DNA from: Pseudomonadota bacterium
Lineage (GTDB): Bacteria > Pseudomonadota > Gammaproteobacteria > Steroidobacterales > Steroidobacteraceae
Direction: 5' to 3'
NCBI GenBank assembly: GCA_003242275.1
Contig: QGUX01000094.1
Span: 1-11,445 of the forward strand
DNA: 11,445 nucleotides
Shown here one piece after another: positions 1 to 10,921 of the stretch (position 1 is the first letter of the stretch; every line of letters begins with the position of its first letter). Below the pieces are notes generated by a model. The model was not told the origin of the DNA and did not search any database. It saw only the letters and a list, made by a program, of their open reading frames with translations. Position numbers and translations under genes: made by a program.

Positions 1-26
1 CCCGCCACGCCGCACCCTTCCCCGAT

Positions 27-2150
<2,124 letters not shown>

Positions 2151-2513
2151 TCAGGCGGCCTGGAGCTGGGACTTGGCCTGTTCGCAGATGGCGGCGAAGG
2201 ATGCCGGCTCGTGCACCGCCAGCTCGGCGAGGATCTTGCGATCCACCTCGATGCCGGCCTTCGACAGCCCGTTGATCAGGCGGCTGTAGGACAGGCCGTG
2301 CTCGCGCGCGGCGGCATTGATGCGCGTGATCCACAGCGCGCGGAAATCGCGCTTCTTCTGCCGGCGGTCGCGGTAGGCATACTGCCCGGCCTTGATGACC
2401 GCCTGCTTGGCGGCGCGGAAGACCTTGCGGCGGGCGTTGTAGTAGCCCTTGGCCTTGGCCAGGATCTTCTTGTGACGGCGTCCGGCAATGACGCCACGCT
2501 TGACTCGTGCCAT
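2151..2513 (-). CDS. rplT: 50S ribosomal protein L20
   Basis: Early-assembling 23S rRNA-binding protein of the large subunit. At 120 residues it has normal family length. The N-terminus [19 protein letters not shown] and the stretch [19 protein letters not shown] form the basic helical rRNA-binding extension (about 1-60). The globular C-terminal domain (60-120) contains [27 protein letters not shown]. The start is supported by GAGGT about 9 nt upstream. It is fourth in the operon, 27 nt after rpmI. In E. coli, L20 is also the translational repressor of the rpmI-rplT unit, acting through an RNA structure upstream of rpmI; the hairpin at 2778-2802 is a candidate equivalent here. Confidence 0.99.
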   Translation of the reverse strand: MARVKRGVIAGRRHKKILAKAKGYYNARRKVFRAAKQAVIKAGQYAYRDRRQKKRDFRALWITRINAAAREHGLSYSRLINGLSKAGIEVDRKILAELAVHEPASFAAICEQAKSQLQAA

Positions 2514-2540
2514 GTTGGATTACCTCGGTTGCGGTGGCGT

Positions 2541-2741
2541 TCAGCTGTTGGGCAGGAGCTGGATGCAGCGGCCCACATCGCTCTTGTGAACGAGGCTGGA
2601 CCCGCCCGAACGCAGCTGGCGCTTGGTCTTGCGAGGCTTGTGGCCGAGGTTGTGCCGGCGGCCGGCGGAATAGGCCTTGTAACCCTTGGCGGTCTTGCGC
2701 AGACGCTTCGCAGCCGCCCGGTTCGTCTTCAACTTGGGCAT
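2541..2741 (-). CDS. rpmI: 50S ribosomal protein L35
   Basis: Small basic large-subunit protein of 66 residues, usual family length. MPKLKTNRAAAKRLRKTAKG at the N-terminus and the HNLGHKPRKTKRQLR stretch are diagnostic. The frame stays open 16 codons further upstream, but the ATG at 2741 is chosen because it begins the conserved MPKLKT and has GGAG at 2754-2751, 9 nt before it. The gene lies between infC (101-nt gap) and rplT (27-nt gap). Translation is probably coupled to rplT and subject to L20 feedback as in E. coli (inference). Confidence 0.98.
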   Translation of the reverse strand: MPKLKTNRAAAKRLRKTAKGYKAYSAGRRHNLGHKPRKTKRQLRSGGSSLVHKSDVGRCIQLLPNS

Positions 2742-2842
2742 GACGATCAACTCCAGTTTTGTAGCTTCCTTTCGCAAGGCCGGCGGCACCGTGCCGCAGG
2801 CCCGCTGGGGGCGGACCCCGTCGCGTCAGGGACGCTTCGAGG
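2742..2842 (-). promoter_or_regulatory. infC-rpmI intergenic leader with strong hairpin, candidate L20 translational operator
   Basis: This 101-nt gap is the longest inside the translation operon. Positions 2778-2802 form a near-perfect inverted repeat: GGCC, one mismatch, GCGGC, a 5-nt loop, GCCGC, one mismatch, GGCC. It ends 36 nt upstream of the rpmI start. No T-run follows on the minus strand, so a simple terminator is unlikely. The position matches where E. coli carries the L20 operator controlling rpmI-rplT translation. The structure is visible; assigning it to L20 is inference. Confidence 0.5.
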
Positions 2843-3364
2843 TCACTTCTTTTTCGGCGAAAACACCATCACCATCTGCCGCCCTTCCATCTGCGGGTTC
2901 TGCTCGACCACCGCGATCTCCGCGAGGTCGGCCTGCACCCGCTGCAGGAGCTTGCGGCCGATTTCCTGGTGCGCCATCTCACGGCCTCGGAAACGCAGCG
3001 TTACCTTGGCCTTGTCACCCTCGGTCAGGAAGCGGGTCAGGTTACGCAGCTTGACCTGGTAATCCGCCTCTTCCGTACCGGGACGAAACTTCACTTCCTT
3101 GACCTGGATCTGCTTCTGCTTGCGCTTGGCGGAGTGGGCTTTCTTGTTCTGCTCGAACAGGTACTTGCCGAAGTCCATCACCCGCACGACCGGAGGGTCA
3201 GCCGTGGGGGATACCTCCACCAGATCCAGTTGGGCATCGTAGGCGAGTTGCAGCGCCTGGGCTCGCGACATCACACCCGCCTGTTCCCCGTCCGCGCCGA
3301 TCACCCGCAACTGCGGGGCCATGATCTCTTCGTTGCGACGGACGCGCTTGACTGATATGGCTAT
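2843..3364 (-). CDS. infC: Translation initiation factor IF-3, probable AUA start
   Basis: IF3 binds the 30S subunit, prevents premature 50S joining and monitors start-codon and initiator-tRNA choice. The N-domain contains RNEEI and the stretch [28 protein letters not shown] lysine-rich linker follows, then the C-domain with [20 protein letters not shown] and [15 protein letters not shown], ending FSPKKK. The first in-frame ATG (3322) would give 159 residues and delete the conserved RRNEEI segment. There is no ATG, GTG or TTG between it and the in-frame TGA at 3370-3368. The best start is ATA at 3364, 7 nt after GGAGGG, giving 173 residues; a second ATA at 3358 is worse spaced. AUU, AUC or AUA starts are an infC hallmark that lets IF3 repress its own translation. 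It begins 3 nt after the thrS stop, and its ribosome-binding site lies in thrS. Confidence 0.95.
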   Translation of the reverse strand: MAISVKRVRRNEEIMAPQLRVIGADGEQAGVMSRAQALQLAYDAQLDLVEVSPTADPPVVRVMDFGKYLFEQNKKAHSAKRKQKQIQVKEVKFRPGTEEADYQVKLRNLTRFLTEGDKAKVTLRFRGREMAHQEIGRKLLQRVQADLAEIAVVEQNPQMEGRQMVMVFSPKKK

Positions 3365-3367
3365 AAA

Positions 3368-5296
3368 TCAACCCTCCACTGTGGTGCGCCCGCGGGTCGC
3401 GACCTCGACGCCGAGACGTTCGGCAAACGTCGAAACGGCCATCGTGCCCAGGTCCTTGCCGCCACGGGTGCGCACGGATACCAAATTGGCTGCAATCTCC
3501 TTGTCACCGGCTACCAGCAGGTAGGGGACGCGTTGCAGCGTATGCTCGCGGATCTTAAAGCCCACCTTTTCGTTCCGCAAGTCGGAGATGACCCGAAATC
3601 CCTGATTTGAAAGGGATTCCACCACCGACTGGACATAGGCGTCCTGCCTTTCAGTGATCGGCATCACCACCGCCTGCACCGGCGCCAGCCAGGCCGGCAG
3701 CCGACCGGCATGGTGTTCGAGCAGGATGGCGAAGAAACGTTCCAGCGACCCGAAGATGGCGCGGTGCAGCATGACCGGGGTCTGCTTCTGGCCGTGCTCG
3801 TCCACGTACTGGGCGCCCAGGCGCCCGGGCAGGTTCAGGTCCACCTGCAGGGTGCCGCACTGCCAGTCGCGGCCGATGGCGTCCCGCAGCACGAACTCCA
3901 GCTTCGGGCCGTAGAAGGCGCCCTCGCCCGGGTTGTGCTGGTATTCGATGCCGGCGGCAGCGGCTGCCGCCTTCAGCGCCTGCTCGGCCTTGTCCCAGAC
4001 AGCGTCATCGCCCACCCGCTTCTCCGGCCGGTCGGCGAACTTGACCTTCACGTCGTCGAAGCCGAAGTCCCGGTACACCGACAGCAGCAGCTGGATGATG
4101 CGCACCGACTCCTCGGTGATCTGCTCCGGGGTGATGAAGACGTGGGCGTCGTCCTGGGTGAAGCCGCGCACGCGCATCAGGCCGTGCAGCGCGCCGGAGG
4201 GCTCGTAGCGGTGCACCTTGCCGAACTCGGCCAGGCGCAGCGGCAGCTCGCGGTAGCTGCGGATGCCCTGCTTGAAGATCTGGATGTGGCCCGGGCAGTT
4301 CATGGGCTTGATCGCGTACAGCCGCTCGTCCGGCGTGCGCGTCAGGAACATGTTCTCGCCGAACTTCTCCAGGTGCCCGGACTGCTGCCACAGCGTGGCG
4401 TCCATGATCTCGGGTGCATTGACCTCCTGGAAGCCGGCCTTTTCCTGCGCCTGGCGCATGTAGGCGATCAGGCGCTGGAAGATGCCCCAGCCCTTGGGAT
4501 GCCAGAACACCGCGCCGGGGGCCTCTTCCTGCATGTGGAACAGGTCGAGCTCCCTGCCGATGCGGCGGTGGTCGCGCTTCTCGGCCTCCTCCAGGCGGGT
4601 CAGGTACGCCTTGAGGTCGGTCTCGTTCAGCCAGGCCGTGCCGTAGATGCGCTGGAGCATCTCGTTCCGGTGGTCGCCGCGCCAGTAGGCGCCGGCCACC
4701 TTCATCAGCTTGAAGGCGCGCAGCTTGCCGGTGGAGGGCACGTGCGGGCCCCGGCACAGGTCTTCCCAGTTGCCCTGGCCATAGATGCTGATGGTCTCGC
4801 CCTCGGGAATGCTGGCGATGATCTCGGCCTTGTAGTGCTCGCCCAGGGACTTGAAGTGCGTCACCGCCTCATCGCGCGGCAACTCGCGCCGGTGCACCGG
4901 CAGGTCGGCCTTGGCCAGCTCGCGCATGCGCTGCTCGATGGCCGCCAGGTCCTCGGGCGTGAAGGGGCGCGAGTAGGAGAAGTCATAGTAGAAGCCGTCC
5001 TCGATCACCGGGCCGATGGTCACCTGTGCCTCGGGGAAGAGCTCCTTGACGGCGTGCCCCAGCAGGTGCGCGGTGGAATGGCGGATCAGCTCCAGCGCGT
5101 CCGGATCCTTGTCGGTGACGATGGCCAGCGTGGCGTCGTCGGCGATGCGGTAGGACGTGTCGACCAGCTTGCCGTTGACGCGGCCGGCCAGGGCCGCGCG
5201 CGCCAGGCCGGCGCCGATGCTGGCGGCGACTTCGGCCACGGTGACGGGCTGGTCGAACTTCTTCTGGCTGCCGTCCGGCAGCGTGATGACGGGCAT
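3368..5296 (-). CDS. thrS: Threonyl-tRNA synthetase
   Basis: Class II synthetase making Thr-tRNA-Thr and hydrolysing mischarged Ser-tRNA-Thr. It has 642 residues, the same as E. coli ThrRS. Domains in order: TGS (1-61), editing/SAD domain (about 65-225), catalytic core (about 245-535) and anticodon-binding domain (about 538-640). The editing residues are present: His73 and His77 in HSTAH, Cys181 and His185 in CRGPH. Zinc ligands Cys334 (NCPGH), His385 (DDAH) and His511 (MLHR) fall at the E. coli positions; Arg363 lies in motif 2 and Gln479-Cys480 in the threonine pocket. It is first gene of the operon. The ATG at 5296 gives the standard N-terminus ([10 protein letters not shown]), but no convincing Shine-Dalgarno precedes it. 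E. coli thrS is autorepressed through a leader RNA mimicking tRNA-Thr; the short leader here shows no obvious counterpart. Confidence 0.99.
   Translation of the reverse strand: MPVITLPDGSQKKFDQPVTVAEVAASIGAGLARAALAGRVNGKLVDTSYRIADDATLAIVTDKDPDALELIRHSTAHLLGHAVKELFPEAQVTIGPVIEDGFYYDFSYSRPFTPEDLAAIEQRMRELAKADLPVHRRELPRDEAVTHFKSLGEHYKAEIIASIPEGETISIYGQGNWEDLCRGPHVPSTGKLRAFKLMKVAGAYWRGDHRNEMLQRIYGTAWLNETDLKAYLTRLEEAEKRDHRRIGRELDLFHMQEEAPGAVFWHPKGWGIFQRLIAYMRQAQEKAGFQEVNAPEIMDATLWQQSGHLEKFGENMFLTRTPDERLYAIKPMNCPGHIQIFKQGIRSYRELPLRLAEFGKVHRYEPSGALHGLMRVRGFTQDDAHVFITPEQITEESVRIIQLLLSVYRDFGFDDVKVKFADRPEKRVGDDAVWDKAEQALKAAAAAAGIEYQHNPGEGAFYGPKLEFVLRDAIGRDWQCGTLQVDLNLPGRLGAQYVDEHGQKQTPVMLHRAIFGSLERFFAILLEHHAGRLPAWLAPVQAVVMPITERQDAYVQSVVESLSNQGFRVISDLRNEKVGFKIREHTLQRVPYLLVAGDKEIAANLVSVRTRGGKDLGTMAVSTFAERLGVEVATRGRTTVEG
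3372..3377 (-). promoter_or_regulatory. Shine-Dalgarno of infC, inside the last thrS codons
   Basis: GGAGGG on the minus strand overlaps the final Glu-Gly codons of thrS and sits 7 nt before the ATA at 3364 but 13 nt before the ATA at 3358. It therefore favours the upstream ATA as the infC start. Confidence 0.75.
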
Positions 5297-5398
5297 GGGG
5301 ATCAGTTCGCTCGCAAAACGGCCCGCGATTGTAACCGAGCGGTCGGCGAACCGAGAGCGCGGGCCGCGGATCCCCGCCGCCGCAGCCCGGGCGCCTCC
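5297..5398 (-). promoter_or_regulatory. thrS upstream region: possible -10 box and a direct repeat
   Basis: The 102-nt gap between the peptide transporter stop and thrS must hold the operon promoter if there is no readthrough. TACAAT on the minus strand (5333-5328) is a plausible -10, giving a leader of about 25 nt. No good -35 lies 16-18 nt upstream. CTCGGTT occurs twice (5339-5333 and 5355-5349) with a 16-bp period just above the -10. No clear terminator for the transporter is visible, only short GC-rich inverted repeats without a T-run. Confidence 0.35.
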
Positions 5399-7189
5399 TC
5401 AGTGCACGCCATGCATGCCCCGGCGCAGCCAGGGCGAGACCAGGAGCAGCAGCACGCCGCTGCCGATGCCCAGCCACATCAGGAACTCGTACAGGCTGGT
5501 GTAGGTGGCCAGCATGGCCAGCGGGCTCATGTTCTCATCGCCGGTGTCGATGGCGGCCAGCTTGCCGATGCGCGTGGCCACGGTCTCCGACAGCGCCGTG
5601 GCCAGGAACCACGTGCCCATCGACGCGCCCACCACCCGGCCGATCGACAGCTTGGTCACCGCCGACAGCCCGACCGGCGACAGGCACAGCTCGCCGGTGG
5701 TGTGCAGCAGGTAGGCCAGCACCAGCCAGATCGCCGCCACCTTGCCGGCCTCGTCGGCGAACTGCGCGCCCAGCACCAGCGCGCCGAAGCCCAGGCCCGC
5801 CTGGATGATGCCCAGCGCGAACTTCACCGGCGTGGAGGGCTCGCGGCCGCGCCGGCCCAGCGCCACCCACAGCATGGCGAACGGGATGGCCAGCAGCATG
5901 ATGAAGCCGGCGTTCAGCGATCCGAACTGCGAGGCGCGGATCTCCACCGCGCCGATGGTCCGGTCGAGCACGCGGTCGGCGTACAGCGTCATCGAGCCGG
6001 CCGACTGCTCGAACAGCGCCCAGAACACGATGGTGGACAGGATCAGCACCATCAGCACCACGGTGCGCGAGTACTCGGGGCTGTCGTGGCGGCGGTAGCC
6101 GTACACGATGAACACGACGAGGCCCGCGAGCATCAGGCCCAGCCACGCGTCGTTGCCGAAGAAGGCCCAGATGAGCCCCGGCACGATGGCGACGGCGGCG
6201 AGGAGCCACGCCACCAGGTCGCCCACCCTGCCCTCGCCGTCGCGGTACATCATCGCGTACAGGATCAGGCCCACCACGGCCACGATCAGCAGGCTGTTCT
6301 GGGTCAGGTGCACGACCGGCTCGTGCTGCACCACCATCCAAACTACGGCCAGCGACAGGACGGCACCGGCGTAGACGGCGAGCTCCTTGCTCAGCAGTCC
6401 GCCCAGCACGCGCTGCCTCAACACCTCGGGATTGGCGGGCTCGGCCTGCCCCTTCAGGAGCGGCTGGCCCTTGATGAAGGTGACGAGGCCGATGAGCATG
6501 CCGATGCCGGCGGCGCCGAAGCCGTAGCTCCAGCCGTAGGTCTCCCCCAGCCAGCCGCACAGCAGCGTGGCGATGAACGAGCCGACGTTGATGCCCATGT
6601 AGAAGATGGTGAAGCCCGCGTCGCGGCGCGAATCTCCTTCCGGATACAGCCGGCCGACGATGGTGGAGATGTTGGGTTTCAGGAACCCCACGCCCACGGT
6701 GATCAGCGCCAGTGCGAAGAAGAACACCTTCAGCGCCACCACGTCCTGCACCACAATGTTCTCGGTGAGCACGGTGCCGGCGGCAAGCACGGTGCCATCG
6801 TTCAGCGTCACCGCTTCGGCGAGCGTGGTGCCGGCCGCGTAGCCCACCGCCTGCAGGCCTTCATACGCCATGGTGGCGTGGCCCAGTGTCAGCAGGACGC
6901 CGCCGAAGATCACGGCCTTCCTCATGCCAAGGTAGCGGTCGGCCAGCAGCCCGCCGATCAGCGGCAGCGCGTACACCAGTCCGGCATAGGCGCCGAGCAC
7001 GTCGTAGCCTGCCGCGTCGGTGAACAGGTGGTACTTGGTGAGGTACAGCAGCAGCAGGTACTTCATCCCGTAGAAGGAGAAGCGCTCCCACAGCTCGGTG
7101 GCGAAGCAGACGTACAGGCCCCTGGGATGGCCGAACAGGGTGTCCTCGGCCCCCTGCTCCTGGGCCACGGCGATGGGAGTGGAACTCAT
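5399..7189 (-). CDS. Proton-dependent oligopeptide transporter (POT/PTR2 family)
   Basis: Inner-membrane symporter importing di- or tripeptides with protons. The 596-residue product shows the family marks: ELWERFSFYGM (the ExxERFxYY motif), GGLLADRYLGMRKA in the TM2-3 loop, and the PTR2 signature FYMGINVGSFIATLLCGW. Numerous hydrophobic segments follow, and the basic-hydrophobic C-terminus ends RRGMHGVH. Between TM3 and TM4 is an extra hydrophilic segment of roughly 50 residues (GTTLAEAVTLNDGTVLAAGT and beyond), absent from E. coli DtpA. The frame continues to a TTG at 7261, but that codon coincides with a TTGACG -35 element, so the ATG at 7189 (MSSTPIAVAQ) is preferred. Its Shine-Dalgarno is weak. 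It separates tRNA-Val from the thrS operon and shares its neighbours' codon bias, so recent transfer is unlikely. Peptide size preference cannot be read from sequence. Confidence 0.93.
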   Translation of the reverse strand: MSSTPIAVAQEQGAEDTLFGHPRGLYVCFATELWERFSFYGMKYLLLLYLTKYHLFTDAAGYDVLGAYAGLVYALPLIGGLLADRYLGMRKAVIFGGVLLTLGHATMAYEGLQAVGYAAGTTLAEAVTLNDGTVLAAGTVLTENIVVQDVVALKVFFFALALITVGVGFLKPNISTIVGRLYPEGDSRRDAGFTIFYMGINVGSFIATLLCGWLGETYGWSYGFGAAGIGMLIGLVTFIKGQPLLKGQAEPANPEVLRQRVLGGLLSKELAVYAGAVLSLAVVWMVVQHEPVVHLTQNSLLIVAVVGLILYAMMYRDGEGRVGDLVAWLLAAVAIVPGLIWAFFGNDAWLGLMLAGLVVFIVYGYRRHDSPEYSRTVVLMVLILSTIVFWALFEQSAGSMTLYADRVLDRTIGAVEIRASQFGSLNAGFIMLLAIPFAMLWVALGRRGREPSTPVKFALGIIQAGLGFGALVLGAQFADEAGKVAAIWLVLAYLLHTTGELCLSPVGLSAVTKLSIGRVVGASMGTWFLATALSETVATRIGKLAAIDTGDENMSPLAMLATYTSLYEFLMWLGIGSGVLLLLVSPWLRRGMHGVH

Positions 7190-7232
7190 GGGATGGCCGG
7201 ACCTGTGTTGCCCCGCGGAAAGCTGCGGGCAG

Positions 7233-7261
7233 ATGTAACCGGAGGGGCCCGGCGCCGTCAA
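7233..7261 (-). promoter_or_regulatory. Predicted sigma-70 promoter of the peptide transporter
   Basis: On the minus strand a TTGACG -35 (7261-7256) and a TTACAT -10 (7238-7233) are separated by 17 bp. Transcription would begin near 7226, about 37 nt upstream of the ATG at 7189. The -35 matches 5 of 6 consensus bases, the -10 only 3 of 6. This promoter supports the shorter protein start. Confidence 0.5.
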
Positions 7262-7280
7262 ACGCGGGCGAAGGGAAGGT

Positions 7281-7355
7281 TGGTAGTCGCGAGTGGGATC
7301 GAACCACCGACCACCTCCATGTCAAGGAGGTGCTCTACCACTGAGCTACGCGACT
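7281..7355 (-). tRNA. tRNA-Val(GAC): tRNA-Val, anticodon GAC
   Basis: A complete 75-nt cloverleaf with encoded CCA. The acceptor stem is AGTCGCG/CGCGACT, the D arm GCTC-AGTGGTA-GAGC, the anticodon arm CCTCC-TTGACAT-GGAGG with GAC at positions 34-36, the variable loop TGGTC, the T arm GGTGG-TTCGATC-CCACT with one G-U pair, and discriminator A. It reads valine codon GUC and, by wobble, GUU. It is transcribed from its own promoter in the uvrB-tRNA gap. A tRNA-Val next to thrS is also, as I recall, the arrangement in Pseudomonas, with the peptide transporter here lying between them. Confidence 0.98.
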
Positions 7356-7405
7356 ACGGCTTCAGGACCACTCCCCCGCGGGGGGCCGAAAAGATACCGG
7401 GCGGG

Positions 7406-7411
7406 ATTATA
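7406..7411 (-). promoter_or_regulatory. Consensus -10 box of the tRNA-Val promoter
   Basis: A perfect TATAAT on the minus strand is followed by a GC-rich discriminator (CCCGCCC), the pattern of growth-rate and stringently controlled stable RNA promoters. Transcription would start near 7399, with a leader of about 44 nt that contains the palindrome CCCCCGCGGGGG before the tRNA. The -35 is poor at 17-bp spacing. Confidence 0.65.
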
Positions 7412-7424
7412 CCCTGCAAGCCGC

Positions 7425-7446
7425 CCGGGGCATGGGCCCTGCCCGG
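7425..7446 (-). repeat. GC-rich inverted repeat downstream of uvrB
   Basis: CCGGGCA and its complement with one bulged base flank a 7-nt loop, 17 nt after the uvrB stop on the minus strand. No T-run follows. It may stabilise or weakly terminate the uvrB transcript; the sequence does not settle it. Confidence 0.3.
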
Positions 7447-7462
7447 CCCGGCGCCTGCGGGT

Positions 7463-9505
7463 TCAGGCCAGCGCCAGCAGCCGGGCCTTCAGCTCGTTGA
7501 GGGCGTCGCGGCAGGCCGCTGCCTCCTCGAACTCCAGCTCGCGGGCATGCTTGAGCATCGCGGCCTCCAGCCGCTTGATCTCGCGCGCGATCTGCTCGGG
7601 CGTGGCCGCCGGCCCCAGGCCCGGGCCGACACTGCCCCTGGCCTTGCCCTTGCCGGCCTTCGCCGTGCCGCGCGGGCCGGCGGCGCGCGCCTCGGGCGCC
7701 TCGCGCGCGCCCTCCATCACATCGGTGATGGCCTTCTGGATGCCGCGCGGCGTGATGCCGTGCTCGCGGTTGTAGGCGAGCTGCTTGTCGCGGCGGCGCT
7801 GGGTCTCGGCCAGTGCGCGCTGCATCGAGCCGGTGATGGTGTCGGCGTAGAGGATGGCGCGGCCGTTGATGTTGCGCGCCGCGCGGCCGATGGTCTGGAT
7901 CAGCGAGCCTTCCGAGCGCAGGAAGCCCTCCTTGTCCGCATCGAGGATGGCCACCAGCGACACCTCGGGCATGTCCAGGCCCTCGCGCAGCAGGTTGATG
8001 CCGACGATGGCGTCGAACTTGCCCAGCCGCAGGTCGCGGATGATCTCCATGCGCTCCACCGTGTCGATGTCGGCGTGCAGGTAGCGCACGCGCACGCCGT
8101 GCTCCTCGAGGTACTCGGCCAGGTCCTCGGCCATGCGCTTGGTCAGCGTGGTCACCAGTGCGCGCTCGCCGCGGGCCTTGCAGGCGTTGATCTCGGACAG
8201 CACGTCATCCACCTGCGTGCGCACGGGCCGCACCTCGACCTCCGGGTCGACCAGCCCGGTGGGACGCACCACCTGCTCCACCACCTGTCCGGATTTCTTC
8301 GCCTCGTAGGGCCCCGGCGTGGCCGACACGAAGATCATCTGCGGCGCGATGGCCTCCCATTCCTCGAAGCGCAGCGGGCGGTTGTCCAGCGCCGAGGGCA
8401 GGCGGAAGCCGTACTCCACCAGCGTTTCCTTGCGCGAGCGGTCGCCGCGGTACATGGCGCCGAGCTGCGGGATGGTCTGGTGGCTCTCGTCCACCACCAG
8501 CAGCGCATCCGGCGGCAGGTAGTCGTACAGGCACGGCGGTGGCTCGCCGGGCTGGCGGCCGGAGAGGTAGCGCGAATAGTTCTCGATGCCCTGGCAGTAC
8601 CCGACCTCCTGGATCATCTCCAGGTCGAAGGTGGTGCGCTGCTGCAGGCGCTGCGCCTCCACCAGCTTGTTGGCATCGTAGAGCTCCTTCAGGCGCACGC
8701 GCAGGTCCTCGCGGATCTGCTCCAGCGCCGTGACCAGCCGGTCGCGCGGCGTCACGTAGTGCGTGCCCGGGTACACCGTGTAGCGCGGGATGCGGCCGCG
8801 CACCTCGCCGGTAAGCGGGTCGTAGCGCGAGAGCTGCTCGATCACGTCGTCGAACAGCTCCACGCGGATGGCGTCGCGCTCGGACTCGGCCGGGAAGATG
8901 TCGATCACGTCGCCGCGAACGCGGTAGGTGCCCTGGGTGAAGTCCACGTCGTTGCGCACGTACTGCATTTCGGCCAGGCGGCGGAGCAGCGCGCGCTGGT
9001 CGAGCCGGTCGCCGCGCTTGAGGTGCAGCACCATCTGCAGGTAGGCGGCCGGGTCACCCAGGCCGTAGATCGAGGACACCGTGGCGACGATGATGGTGTC
9101 GCGCCGCTCCAGCAGCGCCTTGGTGGCCGACAGGCGCATCTGCTCGATGTGCTCGTTCACCGAGGAATCCTTCTCGATGTACGTGTCGGAGGCCGGCACA
9201 TAGGCCTCGGGCTGGTAGTAGTCGTAGTACGAGACGAAGTACTCCACCGCGTTGTGCGGGAAGAACTCGCGGAACTCGCCGTACAGCTGCGCCGCCAGGG
9301 TCTTGTTGTGGGCGATCACCAGCGTGGGCCGCTGCACCCGCTGGATCACGTTGGCGATGGTGAAGGTCTTGCCCGAGCCGGTCACGCCCAGCAGCGTCTG
9401 CGCCGCGAGGCCGGATTCCAGCCCTTCGACCAGGCGCTCGATGGCCTCCGGCTGGTCGCCGGCCGGCGCGTAATCGGCCACCAGTTCAAATCGCCCGTCG
9501 TTCAT
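7463..9505 (-). CDS. uvrB: Excinuclease ABC subunit B
   Basis: DNA damage-verifying helicase-like subunit of nucleotide excision repair; it receives DNA from UvrA and recruits UvrC. It has 680 residues, against 673 in E. coli. Visible elements are Walker A GVTGSGKT (40-47), the beta-hairpin region [12 protein letters not shown] (93-104) that locks one DNA strand, DESHQT (339-344), SATPGPYE (394-401), [14 protein letters not shown] (453-466), [11 protein letters not shown] (504-514), QTIGRAARN (537-545) and a C-terminal UVR domain (about 635-670) that contacts UvrC. A low-complexity Ala/Gly/Lys/Pro-rich linker (about 600-635) joins the helicase core to the UVR domain. No CTGT-N8-ACAG LexA box is visible in the 25-bp upstream spacer, nor a convincing Shine-Dalgarno. 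The aminotransferase gene is divergent. Confidence 0.99.
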   Translation of the reverse strand: MNDGRFELVADYAPAGDQPEAIERLVEGLESGLAAQTLLGVTGSGKTFTIANVIQRVQRPTLVIAHNKTLAAQLYGEFREFFPHNAVEYFVSYYDYYQPEAYVPASDTYIEKDSSVNEHIEQMRLSATKALLERRDTIIVATVSSIYGLGDPAAYLQMVLHLKRGDRLDQRALLRRLAEMQYVRNDVDFTQGTYRVRGDVIDIFPAESERDAIRVELFDDVIEQLSRYDPLTGEVRGRIPRYTVYPGTHYVTPRDRLVTALEQIREDLRVRLKELYDANKLVEAQRLQQRTTFDLEMIQEVGYCQGIENYSRYLSGRQPGEPPPCLYDYLPPDALLVVDESHQTIPQLGAMYRGDRSRKETLVEYGFRLPSALDNRPLRFEEWEAIAPQMIFVSATPGPYEAKKSGQVVEQVVRPTGLVDPEVEVRPVRTQVDDVLSEINACKARGERALVTTLTKRMAEDLAEYLEEHGVRVRYLHADIDTVERMEIIRDLRLGKFDAIVGINLLREGLDMPEVSLVAILDADKEGFLRSEGSLIQTIGRAARNINGRAILYADTITGSMQRALAETQRRRDKQLAYNREHGITPRGIQKAITDVMEGAREAPEARAAGPRGTAKAGKGKARGSVGPGLGPAATPEQIAREIKRLEAAMLKHARELEFEEAAACRDALNELKARLLALA

Positions 9506-9530
9506 GAGGTGAACTTCGTACTATACCCCT
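9506..9530. promoter_or_regulatory. 25-bp divergent spacer between uvrB and the aminotransferase
   Basis: Both genes start within this short spacer. The minus strand carries TATAGT (9525-9520) and the plus strand TATACC (9522-9527), overlapping possible -10 boxes. The plus one would start transcription at or next to the ATG at 9531 (a leaderless mRNA); the minus one would leave a leader of only a few bases before the uvrB ATG. Neither gene has a well-placed Shine-Dalgarno: GAGGTG at 9506-9511 is 19 nt from the aminotransferase ATG. Any -35 elements would lie inside the opposite gene. Confidence 0.4.
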
Positions 9531-10730
<1,200 letters not shown>

Positions 10731-10742
10731 TTGTTGCGCTGC

Positions 10743-10771
10743 TTGACGGCCGGGACGTGTTCTTGAAGAAT
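10743..10771 (+). promoter_or_regulatory. Predicted promoter of tRNA-Asn
   Basis: TTGACG (10743-10748), a 17-bp spacer and AAGAAT (10766-10771, 4 of 6 consensus bases) are followed by the GC-rich discriminator CGCGCCC. This fits a stable-RNA promoter. Transcription would begin about 35 nt before the tRNA, immediately after the aminotransferase stop. Confidence 0.65.
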
Positions 10772-10776
10772 CGCGC

Positions 10777-10790
10777 CCTCTTTCGAGAGG
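10777..10790 (+). repeat. UUCG-capped hairpin in the tRNA-Asn leader
   Basis: CCTCT-TTCG-AGAGG forms a 5-bp stem with an extra-stable UUCG tetraloop at the predicted transcription start. It could mark the 3' end of the aminotransferase transcript or lie at the 5' end of the pre-tRNA. There is no T-run after it. Confidence 0.45.
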
Positions 10791-10812
10791 CGGCCCGTTC
10801 CGCACCTGGTGT

Positions 10813-10887
10813 TCCCCGGTAGCTCAGCGGTAGAGCGTCGGACTGTTAATCCGTTGGTCGTTGGTTCGAACCCAACCCGGGGAGCCA
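10813..10887 (+). tRNA. tRNA-Asn(GUU): tRNA-Asn, anticodon GTT
   Basis: A complete 75-nt cloverleaf with encoded CCA. The acceptor stem is TCCCCGG/CCGGGGA, the D arm GCTC-AGCGGTA-GAGC, the anticodon arm TCGGA-CTGTTAA-TCCGT with GTT, the variable loop TGGTC, the T arm GTTGG-TTCGAAC-CCAAC, and discriminator G. The first anticodon-stem pair is T-T rather than paired; the rest are standard. It reads AAC and AAU. It has its own promoter upstream and a terminator directly downstream. Confidence 0.98.
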
Positions 10888-10890
10888 TTT

Positions 10891-10914
10891 AAATCAGCGA
10901 GTTACGCTGATTTT
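10891..10914 (+). terminator. Rho-independent terminator after tRNA-Asn, probably bidirectional
   Basis: A perfect 9-bp stem AAATCAGCG/CGCTGATTT with loop AGTTA ends in TTTT on the plus strand, starting 4 nt after the tRNA CCA. On the minus strand it lies 8 nt after the MFS stop and ends in TTT followed by AAAT, so it can serve both convergent genes. Confidence 0.85.
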
Positions 10915-10921
10915 CCAGAAA

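Noticed and set aside
2742..2789. Sixteen-residue N-terminal extension of L35
   Set aside because: The family begins at MPKLKT, and GGAG is correctly spaced before the ATG at 2741.
7190..7261. Longer peptide transporter starting at TTG 7261
   Set aside because: The TTG is part of a TTGACG -35 element 17 bp from a -10, and the extra 24 residues are not conserved-looking.
7371..7385. Palindrome in the tRNA-Val leader as a terminator
   Set aside because: It lies between the tRNA promoter and the tRNA and lacks a T-run, so terminating there would silence the tRNA.
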